Source: Pyxicephalus adspersus (taxonomy: Eukaryota > Chordata > Amphibia > Anura > Pyxicephalidae). From it: a stretch of DNA of 64,000 bases. Shown piece by piece: positions 1 through 12,211 of this stretch (the first letter of the stretch is position 1; each line of letters starts with the position of its first letter). The notes beneath the pieces were generated by a model. The model saw only the letters and a program-made list of their open reading frames with translations. It searched no databases and had not been told where the DNA came from. The stretch covers positions 16,503,762-16,567,761 of the forward strand of contig NC_092864.1 in the NCBI RefSeq assembly GCF_032062135.1, read 5' to 3'. A program made the translations under genes and the position numbers.

Positions 1-1216
1 AAAGTATGAAGGGAAATATTTCTATGTACAATGAGCCAGGCTAACACTCAAATGTTAACTTAAAGAGACTCCGTCACTTCACTCGAATTGCGTTTCTAGT
101 AACTCACACCCTGCCCCACATATATTAGCCTTCCATGTGGTTTCCTCTCTGCCCTGTTGTTTCTTTTGGGCCAACATAAAAATGTTGTGTATCTGGGATT
201 GGGGGAGAATGTGATCATGCCCTATCATGTACTACTGGGGTTCAGAATGCTAATTATTAAGCCTAATATTCTCATTATCCCTGTGTAAATTCTGACCCCA
301 ACCAGAAGCAAGCCTTCCTGATGTGTATTAGTATCTGTCACCCCAATATTTGTAACATGTAATTATAAAGAAAGTAAAGAGAAAGCTGGGGTATTTGTAT
401 TGTAGTGAGTTTTTACAAAAACAACAATAAGTAACATAAACAATTGTTACAAGTGGTCTTTCCCAATATATCTTTGTGGGTTGACCAGACCAATTATCTA
501 GACATATTGGATTCCTGGCTAAACATACAAAATGAGGGTCAAAGTTAAACATCTCCTGTCCCGATGTCGTGCCGCTTCTTCAAGCAATCCATTGAGACCA
601 ATAGCACTTGTTGACCGATAAAAGATTGCGTCTCATAAGGAACAGGTGTCCCCAATAAGGGAGAATATAGGATAGGATTATTCGTTATATAGAATAGGCT
701 TAAAAAATAGGATAGGCTTATTCAGGAAGATATTGTAATCTGGAATCTGCTACTGGGACTTGCTAGTGTCAAAATGGCAGCAGGGGCTGACCCCAACCAA
801 GGCCAAGTTGGCCATAACGCTGGGATATAGTATACTCAATGGTTTATTTAATGTAGCAACCCTGGAAATGCATAACTTGCTCTTCCATCCCAATTATGTG
901 CCCAAAATCTAATTTATTTGCCATCAGGAGCTCAACTAAAGGTGGCCAATCAAATTTCCAAATACTCAAAGGTTGGTGCAGGTACCCATCACCAACCACC
1001 CTGCTAGTACAGTGGCTATAGAGGTAGTACTTTGACTTGAAAATGGACTTTTCTTTTTTCATTACTGCAATAAAGCAAAGTCGTATGTACTGTATCTGGT
1101 TACATTGTAGCAAATCAGAAAAACAAATAAGAATATATACTGTGATTTAATAAATACATAAAGTCATATAATAAAATTCAGCTTTGGATGGGAGATTCTC
1201 CACTGCTTGTGGAATT

Positions 1217-1225
1217 TATATAAAT

Positions 1226-1289
<64 letters not shown>

Positions 1290-1290
1290 T
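1217..1290. repeat. (TA)n microsatellite
   Basis: About 70 bases of almost pure alternating TA with one AA interruption. The Tyr/Ile-rich open frame across it has no coding meaning. Confidence 0.95.
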
Positions 1291-2797
1291 CTAGATCTTA
1301 TATCCTATATCCTAGATCTTTGTCGCCCAGAGGGAACCTTCATAAAGGTTTTGGGTGAAAATCGTGTGTTCATAAGTTCTTCTTATATAATTTAGTAATT
1401 CATCCAGTGCTAATAACCAATGTTTTTTTATGGAGGGGTAAGTAGAGGGGCATCTCTGGCTTTTCCTCCTTTCTCTATAGAATGAAAAGTTTTCTTTCTC
1501 CCTGGAAATAATCACTAATGATTGTTTCCAGCGACAAGAACCAGGCATCTGTATGGGGATTATATCATAATACTATTGGCTTCCCGAGCCTGGCAGCAGA
1601 ACAGATATCCTGATCCATCTAGCGAAACCCTTTGATTTAGCCATATAAAAGTCATAATTGTTTAAACTATATTAAACCAGCAAGATGGATGAGAAAATGA
1701 CAAGCACTTAACATCTTCAGGGAGAATTAGCCATTTCCTTGTAAGCCATCATCAATCATGAAAGGTTACAGAGATATTTTTATAAAGGAAATTCCTATCG
1801 GCTAATATTCCATTTTCGCCTAAAACCTTGAAGAAACATTAAAAAGATAAATTGCTGCATGATCCACAGAGGTGTGACAGAAGCAATTAGGAAATGTCAT
1901 ATATATCTCTGGATGAGAAGTGACTTGAATTTAGAAGCCATGTATAAATGTTTGTGGATAGTTGTGGGCAGGAAGCCTTACATTTCTAGTATCTCCCTGG
2001 TCTCTACGTCCTTGACTAAGGACCTATAGTATAAATAAAGTCAATTTTTATATTGGATAGAATAATAAATGGTTAAAATCTATTTTTCTTTCATTTGAAA
2101 TCTATATATTTCCTGTCCTGTAAACAACAGGGAGTGAATTAAATCCCTTTATAGATAGTTGTCCCTAAAACAAACATCACCATTGGAAGGTTTCCTCTCT
2201 TCTTACCGAACCCAAAGCAATTTTTTGTGGTTATGGATAAAATAGCTAAGGGTTAGATCCTCTATTAAGTTGTTATTGCTTTATGTATCCCTGCTGGGGA
2301 AATTCATCTCCTTTATTCGTCCTGGATATCCATTGTCAATTCTAAAGTCCAACATTTTAGGTTGCCATTGGTGCAATAGGGAAATTATTCAATGGGGACA
2401 TCTCTGCCAATGATAACTCTTTGGAATGAAAATGTAATTCATGCACACACCTATTTGGAGTTATTTCCTCTGGGGAATGGCTCCTGCTCTTACACATGGC
2501 ACAACGGCCCTGAATTTTAGCATGGTGCCAGGGAACTGGAAAATGGGAGAGATAAAGTAGTAAAAGGTGGTGATCACCACATCTCTTGGTGATCAGCCTG
2601 ATCCCCATGTCACAGTTTGCTAGAAAGTAGGGAAAGTGGGGAATGTCATAGGCCACAATGGAGATCAGTGGTGTTTGTCACAAAATCCCTGATCCACACT
2701 TTGGCACTTTGTAAAAGTGGTGATGGCTACATAAGTCTGTGGCCAATGACAGCCAGGAAAAAAAGCTAAAAAAGTGGCAATCAGTTATTCCAATTCC

Positions 2798-2830
2798 AAT
2801 TAGCTTCTAATTGCTAATCAAGGGTAATTA
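2798..2830. promoter_or_regulatory. Cluster of homeodomain-type TAAT/ATTA cores
   Basis: Four ATTA/TAAT cores (CAATTAG, CTAATTG, GCTAATC, GTAATTA) lie within 33 bases in otherwise unremarkable sequence. Homeodomain proteins bind such cores. In an AT-rich intron this density can arise by chance, so the call is weak. Confidence 0.2.
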
Positions 2831-5312
2831 CTGTACAGCGCATTTTTTATTGGCCACAAGGATCCCTAGTTTAATGATGGGCCAATAGGATTGTAAGAGG
2901 GTATGGTTTGGCAAAAAGTTCTAACACTACCCAAAAAAGTCAGAGCTCGACCAGAGCAAGATTTGGCACCTGTTTACTGACTGGGTCTCTTTATTAGCAC
3001 TAAATGTATAGAATATATATGGATCTATCGATTGCCCTGTGGACAGTCTCTTTTATATCCTCTGTATGGTTACCCAGGGCGGGCTCGGCAGTAGCAGCAG
3101 GTTTCACATGCAGTAAGGCGACTGTTAAATCTCACATTTTATAGTGCATTACGAATCCCAGGGAGGTAATCAAAGAGGTGTTTTGTGGTTTGTTATACAC
3201 ATGCATGTAAATATTCTCCAGTTACTTTCATTGGTAAATTGGTTTTCTGTTAAACCTTAACTTCAGGCAGATATATAAAAACACCATGTAATGCAGTTAT
3301 GTATTCATTAAAAAATCAATAAATGCAAATCTTATGTAGAATTCACTCACATGCCAGATATTGATATCATACCTCTGCATGAAGCAGCACTGGGGCTAAA
3401 CGAGGGAGGGGCGAAATTTAAGCAAATAGGGAATTTAGTGCTTGCTTTGCGAGGTACAATCAGCCCATAGTGTGATTATGGTTGTGGAAGATCAGTTTTA
3501 CCAGAACAATATTTCTCCATTTCAAGAAAAATTGTTACCATTTTATGAACATTAAACTATTTGTACATTTGGAGCAAGCGTATAATGAGTAGTAGAACAA
3601 GGCCTCACTGGCCTCAGTAACTGCCAGCACTTTGGAGAAATTCAGTCTCCAATGTCTCACCAAAAGCATTGAAGCAATGTAATTCTCTCAGCGTTTCAGC
3701 TCACCCTGCTGCCAACTTCCATTATGGACTTAGAAATCTTTTAGTAATGCGGTCAGCTTGCTGCAAACTGTTTCTGTCCTGTGTCCAGGAGGAGCAAACC
3801 ACACAGCAGGTCAACATAGCTGCATGCATTGCCCTTGTATTTGTGGTTCTTACTCCAGAGGCTAAAAGCAACATGTTGCAGCCAGGAGCCACACACAAGT
3901 CAAACACAACCACGTGCACAATATGGTTAATAATTGTCCACATTCATTTGAATGGAAGCTGTTGGGCATTGTGGCTGTTCGGCAAACCGTTGCAGTTTAC
4001 CGCAGTCTGAAATTAGCCTGAGCAGCACAACTTACTCTGCTCCTCCTTCCCACTAGTAACTCAGTAGCTCTGCTAATCCTTTTCATTCCCACTAGTAACC
4101 CAATAGCTCATATTCCTCTTATCTCCCTCCAGAAATTGTAGCTCTTTCTGTAGTGACCTCAGCCCTTCTCAGTAGCTCAGCTCCCCCTGATCCCTCTCCC
4201 AACAAAACCCAAGTAGCTCAGCTCCCTCTCCCAACAGCAACTCGGCAACCTTCCAGCCTTCTGATATCTAATACAAACATAAAGCAAAGCATGAAGGACT
4301 TTAGGGCTTTACCAATGAATTGTTCCATAATGCCTGCAGTTACAGATATTATTGGGACTTGTTTTAAGATCTTTCACTCTTGGTTGAGAAATGTAAACAC
4401 TTATGTCCATTTCTGTTCACAGTTTCAGTGTAATTGAAAAAGACTGATGTAGTGCCGACACAAAGAGTGCCAACAGCATCATAGCGAGCCATTAGAGCAT
4501 ATCATGGATAGCTTGGCCTTGTGGTTCTAACTGGAGAGCCATAGTAAAGCAGACAGCTAATACCTGGTGCTGAAGAACACACACAAGGAGTTCTTGCATT
4601 CTCTGGGACAGCTGGAATGTTGTTCTAACAACCGCTGTGGTTTTGGGACAGGGCTAATTAAAGCAATTATCAGAAACCCTGTCGTGATGTTATGCTAACC
4701 TTGTTCAGGGTCCCCGTAGCTTTTAAGAGACTGTTCAAGGACATTGTAATGGCAGGCATTAATCCAGAGCTATAACCCTTTTCTTGACCTTGATATTGGA
4801 CCTGTATAGGGATTTACCATCCATTCCGCAGATCATCTCTCCAAGTAAGACCTGCAGAACATCATTCTATCCGTCCTTTTCCCTTAATGTAAACAGCTCT
4901 CTCTTTTCCGTAATAAAGTTGACGTTAGTCACTAATCTTACTCAGTGAACCCAAATGAGATCTGGTTTCTGCAAGGGATGTGATGATTCACATATAAAGA
5001 GAACAAAATTAACGCACACACACAATTTAAAGCTTGCTTGGGCAAATTACCAAATCTTTTCCAAACCCACAAAAGAAAACAACTTTTTAGAGGAAATGTC
5101 CATCAGAAATATGGGTGCTGTAAGTGCTGACCTTCTAAAAATCCTTGGTTCCTGGCCTCCAAGTGTATCTTAAGTCTTTTTTGTATACTTTTTGAGTAGG
5201 TAATTGTTAAAAATACGGTCAGTTTATTTATTTATTTTTTTTTGCTGCTGTACCTTATTGGGGAGATTTACCTTCATGAAGTCACAGAAAGTGAGACAAA
5301 CTTTCTCTAAAA

Positions 5313-5580
5313 CAGTGCTTCTTAACGAGGGTTCCTCCAGACGTTTTTAGGGGTTTCATGAGCAATGAGCAATTTGTGCCTCTCAAGTCAGTTTAAAATG
5401 ACACCAATGATCTTTTTGGCTAGTTATAAGGGTGACATTTTTCACACTGACCAGCAATTTAAATGGCCACTAAACTAATATACAGTGAGCTGAGGATATT
5501 GAAATTATAGGAGGGGTTCCCTAAAGACCTCAAAGTTTTTTCAAGGATTCCTCCATGCTCAAAAGTTCGAGAAAGGTTGT
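5313..5580 (+). mobile_element. hAT-like non-autonomous element
   Basis: Starts CAGTGCTTCTTAACGAGGG and ends with the near-inverse GTTCGAGAAAGGTTGT. The flanks CTCTAAAA and TTCTAAAG match at six of eight bases, as expected of a decayed hAT 8-bp duplication. Relatives lie at 9382, 19404, 43595 and 58622. It encodes no protein. Confidence 0.65.
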
Positions 5581-6099
5581 TCTAAAGTTAGAGAAATTCT
5601 CTCACCAGAAAAGGTATTCCCATGGGATTACCATTAAGGTACTTGGATTCCCATTAGGGTAATTGGATTCCCATTAAGGATTTTTTGGATTTTCCAATTT
5701 TGGAACTGGCAGGCATTATCACCACCCTATCACAAACAAGGAAAAAATCTTAAAGCAGTTGGCATGGTAAACCTTGGCAAGGGGCCCATTGTTAAGTCAC
5801 AAAATGGGCAGCATTGCCTGGTGGTTGTCAGGGGTAGTTCATGTCATGATAACCACCATCCATCCTTCCCTCCTTGTACCTTTCCTACTCAATGCCTACT
5901 TTAAGTGCCAATTAAGTGGTTGACTAGTACTATCAGTTCAAGTTCAGTGGGTTGAACTCAAACTGGTTTGATGAACTTTAAAGAACATTGCTGGGAGCAA
6001 ACCAAGTACGGGCATGTACGACAAAAATTTTTGGCTGAAATACAGGTATAGATATATTTTGACTTTGGATACACTTCCAGTACTTCTTGAGAACCATCC

Positions 6100-6207
6100 A
6101 AACACAAGGATGCAGCCAGTGAAGCCCAAACTTTCAAACACAAGGATGCAGTCAGTAAAGCCCAAACTTTCAAACACAAGGATGCAGTCAGTGAAGCCCA
6201 AACTTTC
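6100..6207. repeat. 36-bp minisatellite, three copies
   Basis: Three consecutive 36-bp units start at 6100, 6136 and 6172 and differ by only a few bases. Each begins AAACACAAGGATGCAG. Because 36 is divisible by three, frames stay open across the array on both strands and give artefactual repeat proteins. Confidence 0.95.
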
Positions 6208-7674
6208 AATTAGCATATTGTTTTTGGGTCAATGACTCAGGAAGCAATGAACAAAAGAATGGCATGATAACAAGACATATAGCATTTCAGAAATACGGAA
6301 CAACAGTGAAAGCCACCATGTCTCCAACATCAACGGCTTCCTAGAATGGAGCCGGTACTGAGGATGAACGTCACCCATGGAAAGTATACCAGATGGATCA
6401 GGCATAGGTTTTCTAGAACGGAGCTTGAACTAAAGCTAAGCTTCATCCATGACGGGTGAAATAGATGGAGCAGATATTCAATGGATTTTTTTTTATTAGC
6501 TGTGTCATGAATAGGTCCAGTCTTGAGAACCACATTAGGCAAGATCTTCCTGACACATTACCTAACCTAACTACTTTCCATTTTTAAGTTTTCCTCCCCA
6601 TCTTAAAGGTCCATTAACACTTATGTAACGCATAGTTTACTGCCCATTACTGCAACACATGATGCACAGTACAGTGCACTGCTGTGCCACTCAGGCATGC
6701 CCTAAGTACATTTAGAATAACACTGTAACATTAATCCAGATGTAGCAGACTTGTCAAAATAAATACTACTGTATCACACCCGTACATTGCTGTATATCTA
6801 ACTGCTCATTTTTTAGAGACAGATTGCCATAAAAAATGTTTACCTAATCATTAGCATTTCTTAGAAAGTTTGGTAGGTTAATATACCATCTTTTTTACAG
6901 CCATAAAGGTCTAAATTCAAACATTTCCTGTTCTATGGCATGCCATGGTCCACATAGTCATGGTCCACTGTTGCCACAATCAAGAAACTCAAATCCACGC
7001 AGTTAGCACTGCTAATTGTAGGGGCCTATGGTTTGTCTACCATGCGGTTGGCAGATCCCATGCACAGAGCAAGCTGCTCCACAGGTAAACCACCTGTGCA
7101 CATGGCTGTGCCCATGATATGAATTTTCAAACAGCAACTAGATAGATAAAATTGGCTTCTGGGAAATGTGCCGAGATCGGCCACAGCCACGTGCAGCCGT
7201 TGGTTGCTAACCATTTCCATTCACTTAATAAAAGAGGCTTAGACTGCAGTTGAACCCACGGTAGAAGGCTGCAGGTCTGAAAAGGCCTTAAGTGGGTGCA
7301 AAGCAAAGCACCAACATCCAATAAATCAAAACAATGAATTTATTTGTATTTTAACGAATTGCAATTGTCTATAAATCACAACAATTTAGCAAACTGAATG
7401 TCTTTTTTATGGTTTATAACTTTACTTTAATTGTTAAATTGAATTTAGTTCTTTACAATACCTTGCAGAATATCTGGTCAATGGCCCTTTCTTGTCCCAA
7501 TATCTTTTATTGTGAAAGACAATTACATGGGTCATCACACCAATTATCTGATGTGTCAAGCAATGGTAAAATTACTAGGAATGCAAAACTTCCATTTAAT
7601 TGGCTATACTTAGTGCTTCATTAGCAGACATCTGAATCTTTCAGGGCTTGCCAAATACCAGAGTTCTGGCACTT

Positions 7675-7705
7675 CCTTAATTAACAGATAATTAACTAAT
7701 TAACT
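7675..7705. promoter_or_regulatory. Repeated TTAATTAAC-type site cluster
   Basis: TTAATTAAC, AATTAAC and TAATTAAC follow one another within 31 bases, giving closely spaced homeodomain-type palindromes inside the presumed intron. Regulatory function is an inference only. Confidence 0.2.
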
Positions 7706-9381
7706 TTACACTCCTTCCTGCAAAGCAAAATGTTGGTATTTTTTTCCTGGAAATGTGTCTATATGTCTGAGCCCTCCTCAAGTATATGACTCAGAAGCTT
7801 TGGTGGTACAGGTGTAGAATTTCCTGAAATTGGCACAATATCACTGAATTTTTTTTCCCGCCCACCGGTGGATGCTGTAAGATGCCTCCCACACAGATGG
7901 TTCTTGGGGAGAGCCAGTGCGCAAGAGGACCTCCCGCTAAGACTAGAGAGGATTCCTTTAATTGGTGCTAATTAGAGCATCTGTTCTCCAAAGCGGATGA
8001 GGTGTCGTTGTTGAAAAGTCACAGGGAGGGTGGGGGTGCTGCTTCCAGGAGGAGAAGAATAGTTTTGTTGAAGGTGGAAAGAATGAAAACAAAGCAATAG
8101 AAAGAGATTGTGCTAAAAGATGTCTTTAAGGTGGCAATACAAAGAAAAGGGACAAATGGCAGAGAAATGTTTTACAGAATTCAATATTTAAGTCTATTTC
8201 AGGGCAAAAAAAACCCAAAACATTTTCTATGTTTTATCCCGTTTAAACATTGCAAGTACATAAAATACCCGTTGATTGGCTACTGATCCAGTGTATACGT
8301 AACAATTAAAAATCCCAACCAGTGTTGTCAGCCCCGACTAGCGCTCTACAAAACCTCGCCTGTCTCTCTTTGTCTCGCATTGCATACGTTGATTTCTTTC
8401 CCAGCAAAGCAAAGCTGCTACCTTGACTCCCAGGAACTTTCCCACACTCTATGGATAGAGAAAGGGCTCTTGGGAGACGTAGTTCTGGGGATGTGCCCAT
8501 GTCAATAGTAACTGTTTTCACAGCAGCTGCTCCTGCAAAAATTTCACAAGCCTTGTGATGATCTCATGGAGTCATAAAATAGGCAGAAAGGGGGTAAAAG
8601 AAGTACAAAATGCTGTCACGTGACAGGGAGAGGGTTAGGGGCTCTTTTGGGTAATCTCAAGACATACAAATCTATTGTATTCAAACCCAGGCACCTAAAG
8701 CATATCAAGTGTTGCCTATATTGATGTAACATTAATTGTTTTAAATGATACCTGGTGATTGGTAAAATGTACTCAGACAAGTTTAAGGTGACGACATTTG
8801 CTCAGTTCAGCTGCAACAACATATCATCCTTTCCTGTGCTCTTTCCGGATTTGGACTACAAACAGCCATCCTAACAAACAGTACTGCAATAAAACTATGA
8901 CGCTCATTAACTGCTAGAGTATACACACATCCAAATTAAGTTCATAAAAGTGTCTACATGTTGTGTACAGGGCAGGAGAGAAAACAAGAACAAGTTAGTA
9001 GAAAACTAAAAAAAGTGTAATAGTTTAACTTACAGTGCTCTAAATGTTCTTGTTTAGGAGTTCAACTTTTGGGGCTTGTTTAGATGGATGGTCGTGTTGT
9101 GTGGTGACCATTTACCAGGTTCCTACCTATTAAATGCTAGGTGCCAATTAGCTTTTATAGAGGTTTTCTGGGCTTTATCAAGGGTTTTATTAAAATGATA
9201 TAGAAAGTAAAAACTCATCATTTGTTCATATTTCCAAAATGCCTAAAAAAATCTATCAGGCAGAAAGAGAGATTTTCATTGAGGCTTATAGAAGATATTG
9301 AGCAGGTGATCAACCATAAAATAATTAATGTATGTCTCAGAGTTTACCAAGAACGCAAAGCGAACATGATATTTTCCTAAT

Positions 9382-9625
9382 CAGCCTTTCTTGACCCCTT
9401 TAACATGGGGGAACCATTTAAATAACTTTCAGGTCTTCAGGGAACCCCTCCTATAATTACTATATCCACAGCTCACAGAACATTAGTGTGGTGGTCAGTA
9501 GAAAGAATGCCTCTTACATTGCTGTTCATTGGGAAGAATGTCATCCTTAAAGATAGCCAAAAGTTTTTTGGGGTCAGTTATTCCTTAACCCCTAGTTCTG
9601 GAGGAACTCTGGTTGAGGATCACTG
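9382..9625 (-). mobile_element. hAT-like non-autonomous element
   Basis: Reads inward from CAGTGATCCTCAACCAGAG on the minus strand and ends CAGCCTTTCTTGAC on the plus strand. Same family as 5313, 19404, 43595 and 58622 (shared GGTTCCTCCAGA-type start and a CTTTTTGGCT-like internal block). Flanking 8-mers TTCCTAAT and CTCTGAAT match weakly. Confidence 0.6.
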
Positions 9626-9918
9626 CTCTGAATACTCTAAAAGAAGACTTTTTACCTGCTGTCATTCATTTTAATGATAAAGAGAGATTTGTAGTTATTG
9701 ATCCTTTTTTGAGCAGTGAACCACTAGTAAACCTAGGATTTCCAACACTCATCAATATTCCATATAGATGATATCACTTTCCATATCATTGCTGATTTTG
9801 TACTGCCTAATAAATAAGTTGGGTAAAAAGCTAACTCACCACATTGACAAATATTGATCAAAGTTTCCACACAATACCAAAATAACTGAATGTCTCCGGA
9901 TATATTCCATACACTTAC
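9626..9918 (-). other. Start of the ntn3 intron after the first coding exon
   Basis: Begins with the donor GTAAGTG at 9918. The open frame continues about 27 codons to a stop near 9836. This is read-through into the intron: the donor is strong and lies exactly at the netrin LE1 splice position. Confidence 0.8.
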
Positions 9919-10864
9919 CCATGCACTCATTGGCTTCACGGGCATTGGCCCTTTGCCACGGCCGGTCATAGTGAAAGGCCTTGCAGCGATCACATTCTGG
10001 TCCTTCTGTATTGTGCTTACAGTCACACACCAGTTTTCCTTCCTTGTCTTTGCCACAACGAGAAGCATGTCCGTTGCATTTACACCTGCCGCCCACTTGA
10101 AACTCTCCGACTGAGTAGAAATAGCCCGGGCCATCCTCTGATACATCAGTGTCCTTGTTCCCCTGGAGATGGGGACGACTAAAGACCACACGGATGTCCG
10201 TGGCAGTTACCCAGTCTTGTAGCACGGGACTGTTATCAAAGTCTTGGGCAGAAGGTCTTCCATCCAAAGTGCTAAAGGCTATAAGGCCACCAGTTAGGGG
10301 GTAAAGGTCGGTGTGCCCATCTGTGCACAATGCCTCTTGCTCATTTTGTTTGGTAACACTGGCACGGCTTGGTTTCCCATACAGCCGGCGGCATTGGGAA
10401 GAATAAAACTGGTAAGGAACCCAAGTTTTTCCATAATCCATTGATTTATATATGGCCACCGACTCTGGCCGAGGCGAGCAGAATTGCAGGCTGACATAAG
10501 TCACCTCGAACTTCTTCCCTAAGGATAAAGTAAGGCTGACGTTCTGCGGAGAATGGCGAGGAAAGCTTTCTGACCTCCAGCAAGTCATGTTACCGGCAGT
10601 ATTGAGGTCGGTGAGATATGACGGTGGATGGGCACGCTTGGGTTCAGTGGCATCACACTGCCGTGTAGCTGGTCGCCCACAAGTGCTGGAGGCTTGAACC
10701 TCTTTTCCAAAGGCTGCATTTACAAACTCCGGCACACAGCGACGAGGTAAGCCATGTTCATCATAGCAAGGGTCAGGAATCGGATGCTGTTGTTGTCCAG
10801 AAAAAGCCGAAGATGCAGAACTTAGCAGCCCAGGAAAAACCGTAATGAGAAAAAGAAGAAACAT
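9919..10864 (-). CDS. ntn3: Netrin-3-like: first coding exon (partial gene)
   Basis: Netrins are secreted laminin-related guidance cues that bind DCC/neogenin and UNC5 receptors. The exon encodes 315 residues plus the first base of a split codon. Residues 1-20 are a hydrophobic signal peptide (starts [10 protein letters not shown]). Residues about 30-259 are a complete laminin N-terminal domain, with [46 protein letters not shown] and [15 protein letters not shown]. Residues 261-314 are most of LE repeat 1 ([10 protein letters not shown]...[15 protein letters not shown]). Sequons occur at N92 and N108. The start is the ATG at 10864, with A at -3, 22 bases after a strong acceptor. The exon ends G|GTAAGTG at 9919, the netrin LE1 junction. 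The segment [19 protein letters not shown] lacks the extra CxxC-containing stretch of netrin-1 and resembles human NTN3, as does CWRSESFPR. Later LE repeats and the NTR domain are outside the window. Netrin identity is near certain; the paralogue call is less so. Confidence 0.93.
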
Positions 10865-10886
10865 CTTCAGAAGAACAAAAGCAGAC
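10865..10886 (-). other. ntn3: 5' UTR part of the netrin exon, with splice acceptor
   Basis: On the minus strand a pyrimidine-rich run ending TTCTTCTTATACTGCAG precedes 10886, so the exon probably starts there with GTCTGC and reaches the start codon after 22 bases. Open frame continues upstream to 10951, but it begins only at non-ATG codons and runs through the pyrimidine tract, so it is intronic. This implies at least one non-coding upstream exon, as in other netrin genes. Confidence 0.75.
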
Positions 10887-12211
10887 CTGCAGTATAAGAA
10901 GAAAAACTTCATTAGATTCTTTTCATTTGTAAAACCAATTGATGATGACAATGTTTGATATGTGATTTACAAAAAATGTTTATTGACATAGAAATAACGT
11001 AATCATTGCTGTAACAAAAACAAAAACTTACTTGGCTTCACCGAGGATTCTTATCCTCCTATGATGGTTATTTGTTACAAACTGTCAGACTCATCAGATT
11101 GTTTACTTTGCATACCCTGAGAAGTGGAGATAATTTACTAAACCGGAGGAGTTCATCAAACGCCCCAGCCTCAGCCAAAATGTTTTTGTTTGTTTTAGAT
11201 CAGGAAGGGGCAAGAAACTCTATTGGGTTTCTTCTGCTGCTTGTGTCTTTGTTGTGGATAAATACATTTTGGTTTGTTTTTAAAGCAGCCCTCCCCTTAA
11301 AATCAAAGGTCTGCTTGCACTCCCCCTTACCAAATCATCTACTGTTAATAGGGGTAAAAGTCACCTAAAAAGAAACAGACCTATACTTACCTTTATTTTT
11401 CTTATCTTTGAATGTGCCATCTTCATCCTTCCAATAAAATTCCGCAGAACTTCTTCTTGCCAGATTCCGGCTGCACTCTATGCACCAGGAATCTTCCAGG
11501 AAGGATGGTAATGTCATTCTCATGTAGGCACCAGGGACAGAATATGGGAACTAAGTAATCATATTTTAGCTTTTTCCTTTATTTTAAAGTAACTTACAAA
11601 CAATGTGTACCCATACAATAAATAAAGCTCTACCACCTCTGAAAAAAAAACATTCAACGATAAACTACTCATAATATGGTCTTTTGATTGCCCAGCCAAG
11701 CAGAAAAGAGAACAATCTAGGGAAGTATGGAGTTTCAGTGGTGCAAATATTGATTAAAACATCAAAAAAAACTTTTTTGTAATGTATTCATAAAAAATAT
11801 TTTTTAACATATAACTAATATTGTAATAAACAGAATTATGTCTTCATAAAAGATATTTTATGATGAAACCCTCGCAGGATGAAACCCTCTTCTTCAGGGG
11901 AAGGAGAACTATCACAATTCAATTTAGCAACAAAAACCCTTACAAAGGTAAACTTTCTCAGGGACACCTGGACTGCCTTAGAGGAGAATTGTTCTCATTT
12001 TTCAGAGATGTGAACCTGGACAACTCACCTGCAGCGAGTTTTTGGTTATTGTCATAGAAATGGTTATTGGGTATTGGTTAAAACTAGGCGACACCTATGG
12101 AAAACTTTTTAACATCCAACTAGATGGAAGTGTAGATCTGGAGCAGAGAGAGGAGGCAACTGCTTTTCAGGATAGGTTCACCTACCATTCTAGGAAAGGG
12201 TAATAGAAGAC
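10887..12211 (-). other. Sequence upstream of the netrin coding exon
   Basis: Presumed ntn3 5' intron or flank. It holds the candidate exon at 11391-11550. The rest is AT-rich, with A-runs near 11641 and 11766 and no recognised promoter. Confidence 0.4.
11391..11550 (-). other. Candidate exon with strong donor, unrecognised
   Basis: The minus strand is open for 53 codons from a stop to AAAG|GTAAGTATAG, a near-consensus donor at 11391/11390. Residues include SFLEDSWCIECSRNL and FYWKDEDGTFKDKK. The upstream acceptor (TTACTTAG) has a poor pyrimidine tract. The AAAATAAAGGTAAG stretch recurs on the plus strand near 17372, so it may be repeat-derived. It could also be a 5' exon of ntn3. I do not recognise the peptide. 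Confidence 0.2.

Larger units (their letters stand above)
1..5312. other. Presumed ntn3 intron, left part; no exon seen
   Basis: Mostly AT-rich sequence without a convincing exon on either strand. It holds the (TA)n tract at 1217-1290, a homeodomain-type site cluster at 2798-2830 and scattered old repeat remnants (for example near 2106-2220 and 3830-4010). I searched by eye for LE2/LE3 and NTR-domain netrin exons on the minus strand and found none. Confidence 0.5.
5581..9381. other. Presumed ntn3 intron, middle part
   Basis: No exon recognised. It contains the 36-bp tandem array (6100-6207), a weak 72-bp duplication (CTAGAA(T/C)GGAGC at 6341 and 6413), an AT-rich site cluster (7675-7705) and a ZNF143-like motif (about 8478-8494, minus). 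The 7.6-8.1 kb part looks single-copy and could hold a conserved non-coding element. Confidence 0.4.

Noticed and set aside
1207..1395. 62-codon Tyr/Ile-rich frame
   Set aside because: Translation of a (TA)n microsatellite.
6100..6207. CRISPR-like direct repeats
   Set aside because: Three back-to-back units without unique spacers; an ordinary eukaryotic minisatellite.
9836..9918. Continuation of the netrin open frame to a stop at 9836
   Set aside because: It passes a consensus donor at the conserved netrin junction and loses all netrin similarity; intronic read-through.
9733..10191. 152-codon and other frames overlapping the netrin exon in other frames or on the plus strand
   Set aside because: Shadow frames of the netrin exon.
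10865..10951. In-frame N-terminal extension of the netrin
   Set aside because: It would need a non-ATG start or an internal ATG upstream of a strong acceptor, and the signal peptide starts at 10864.
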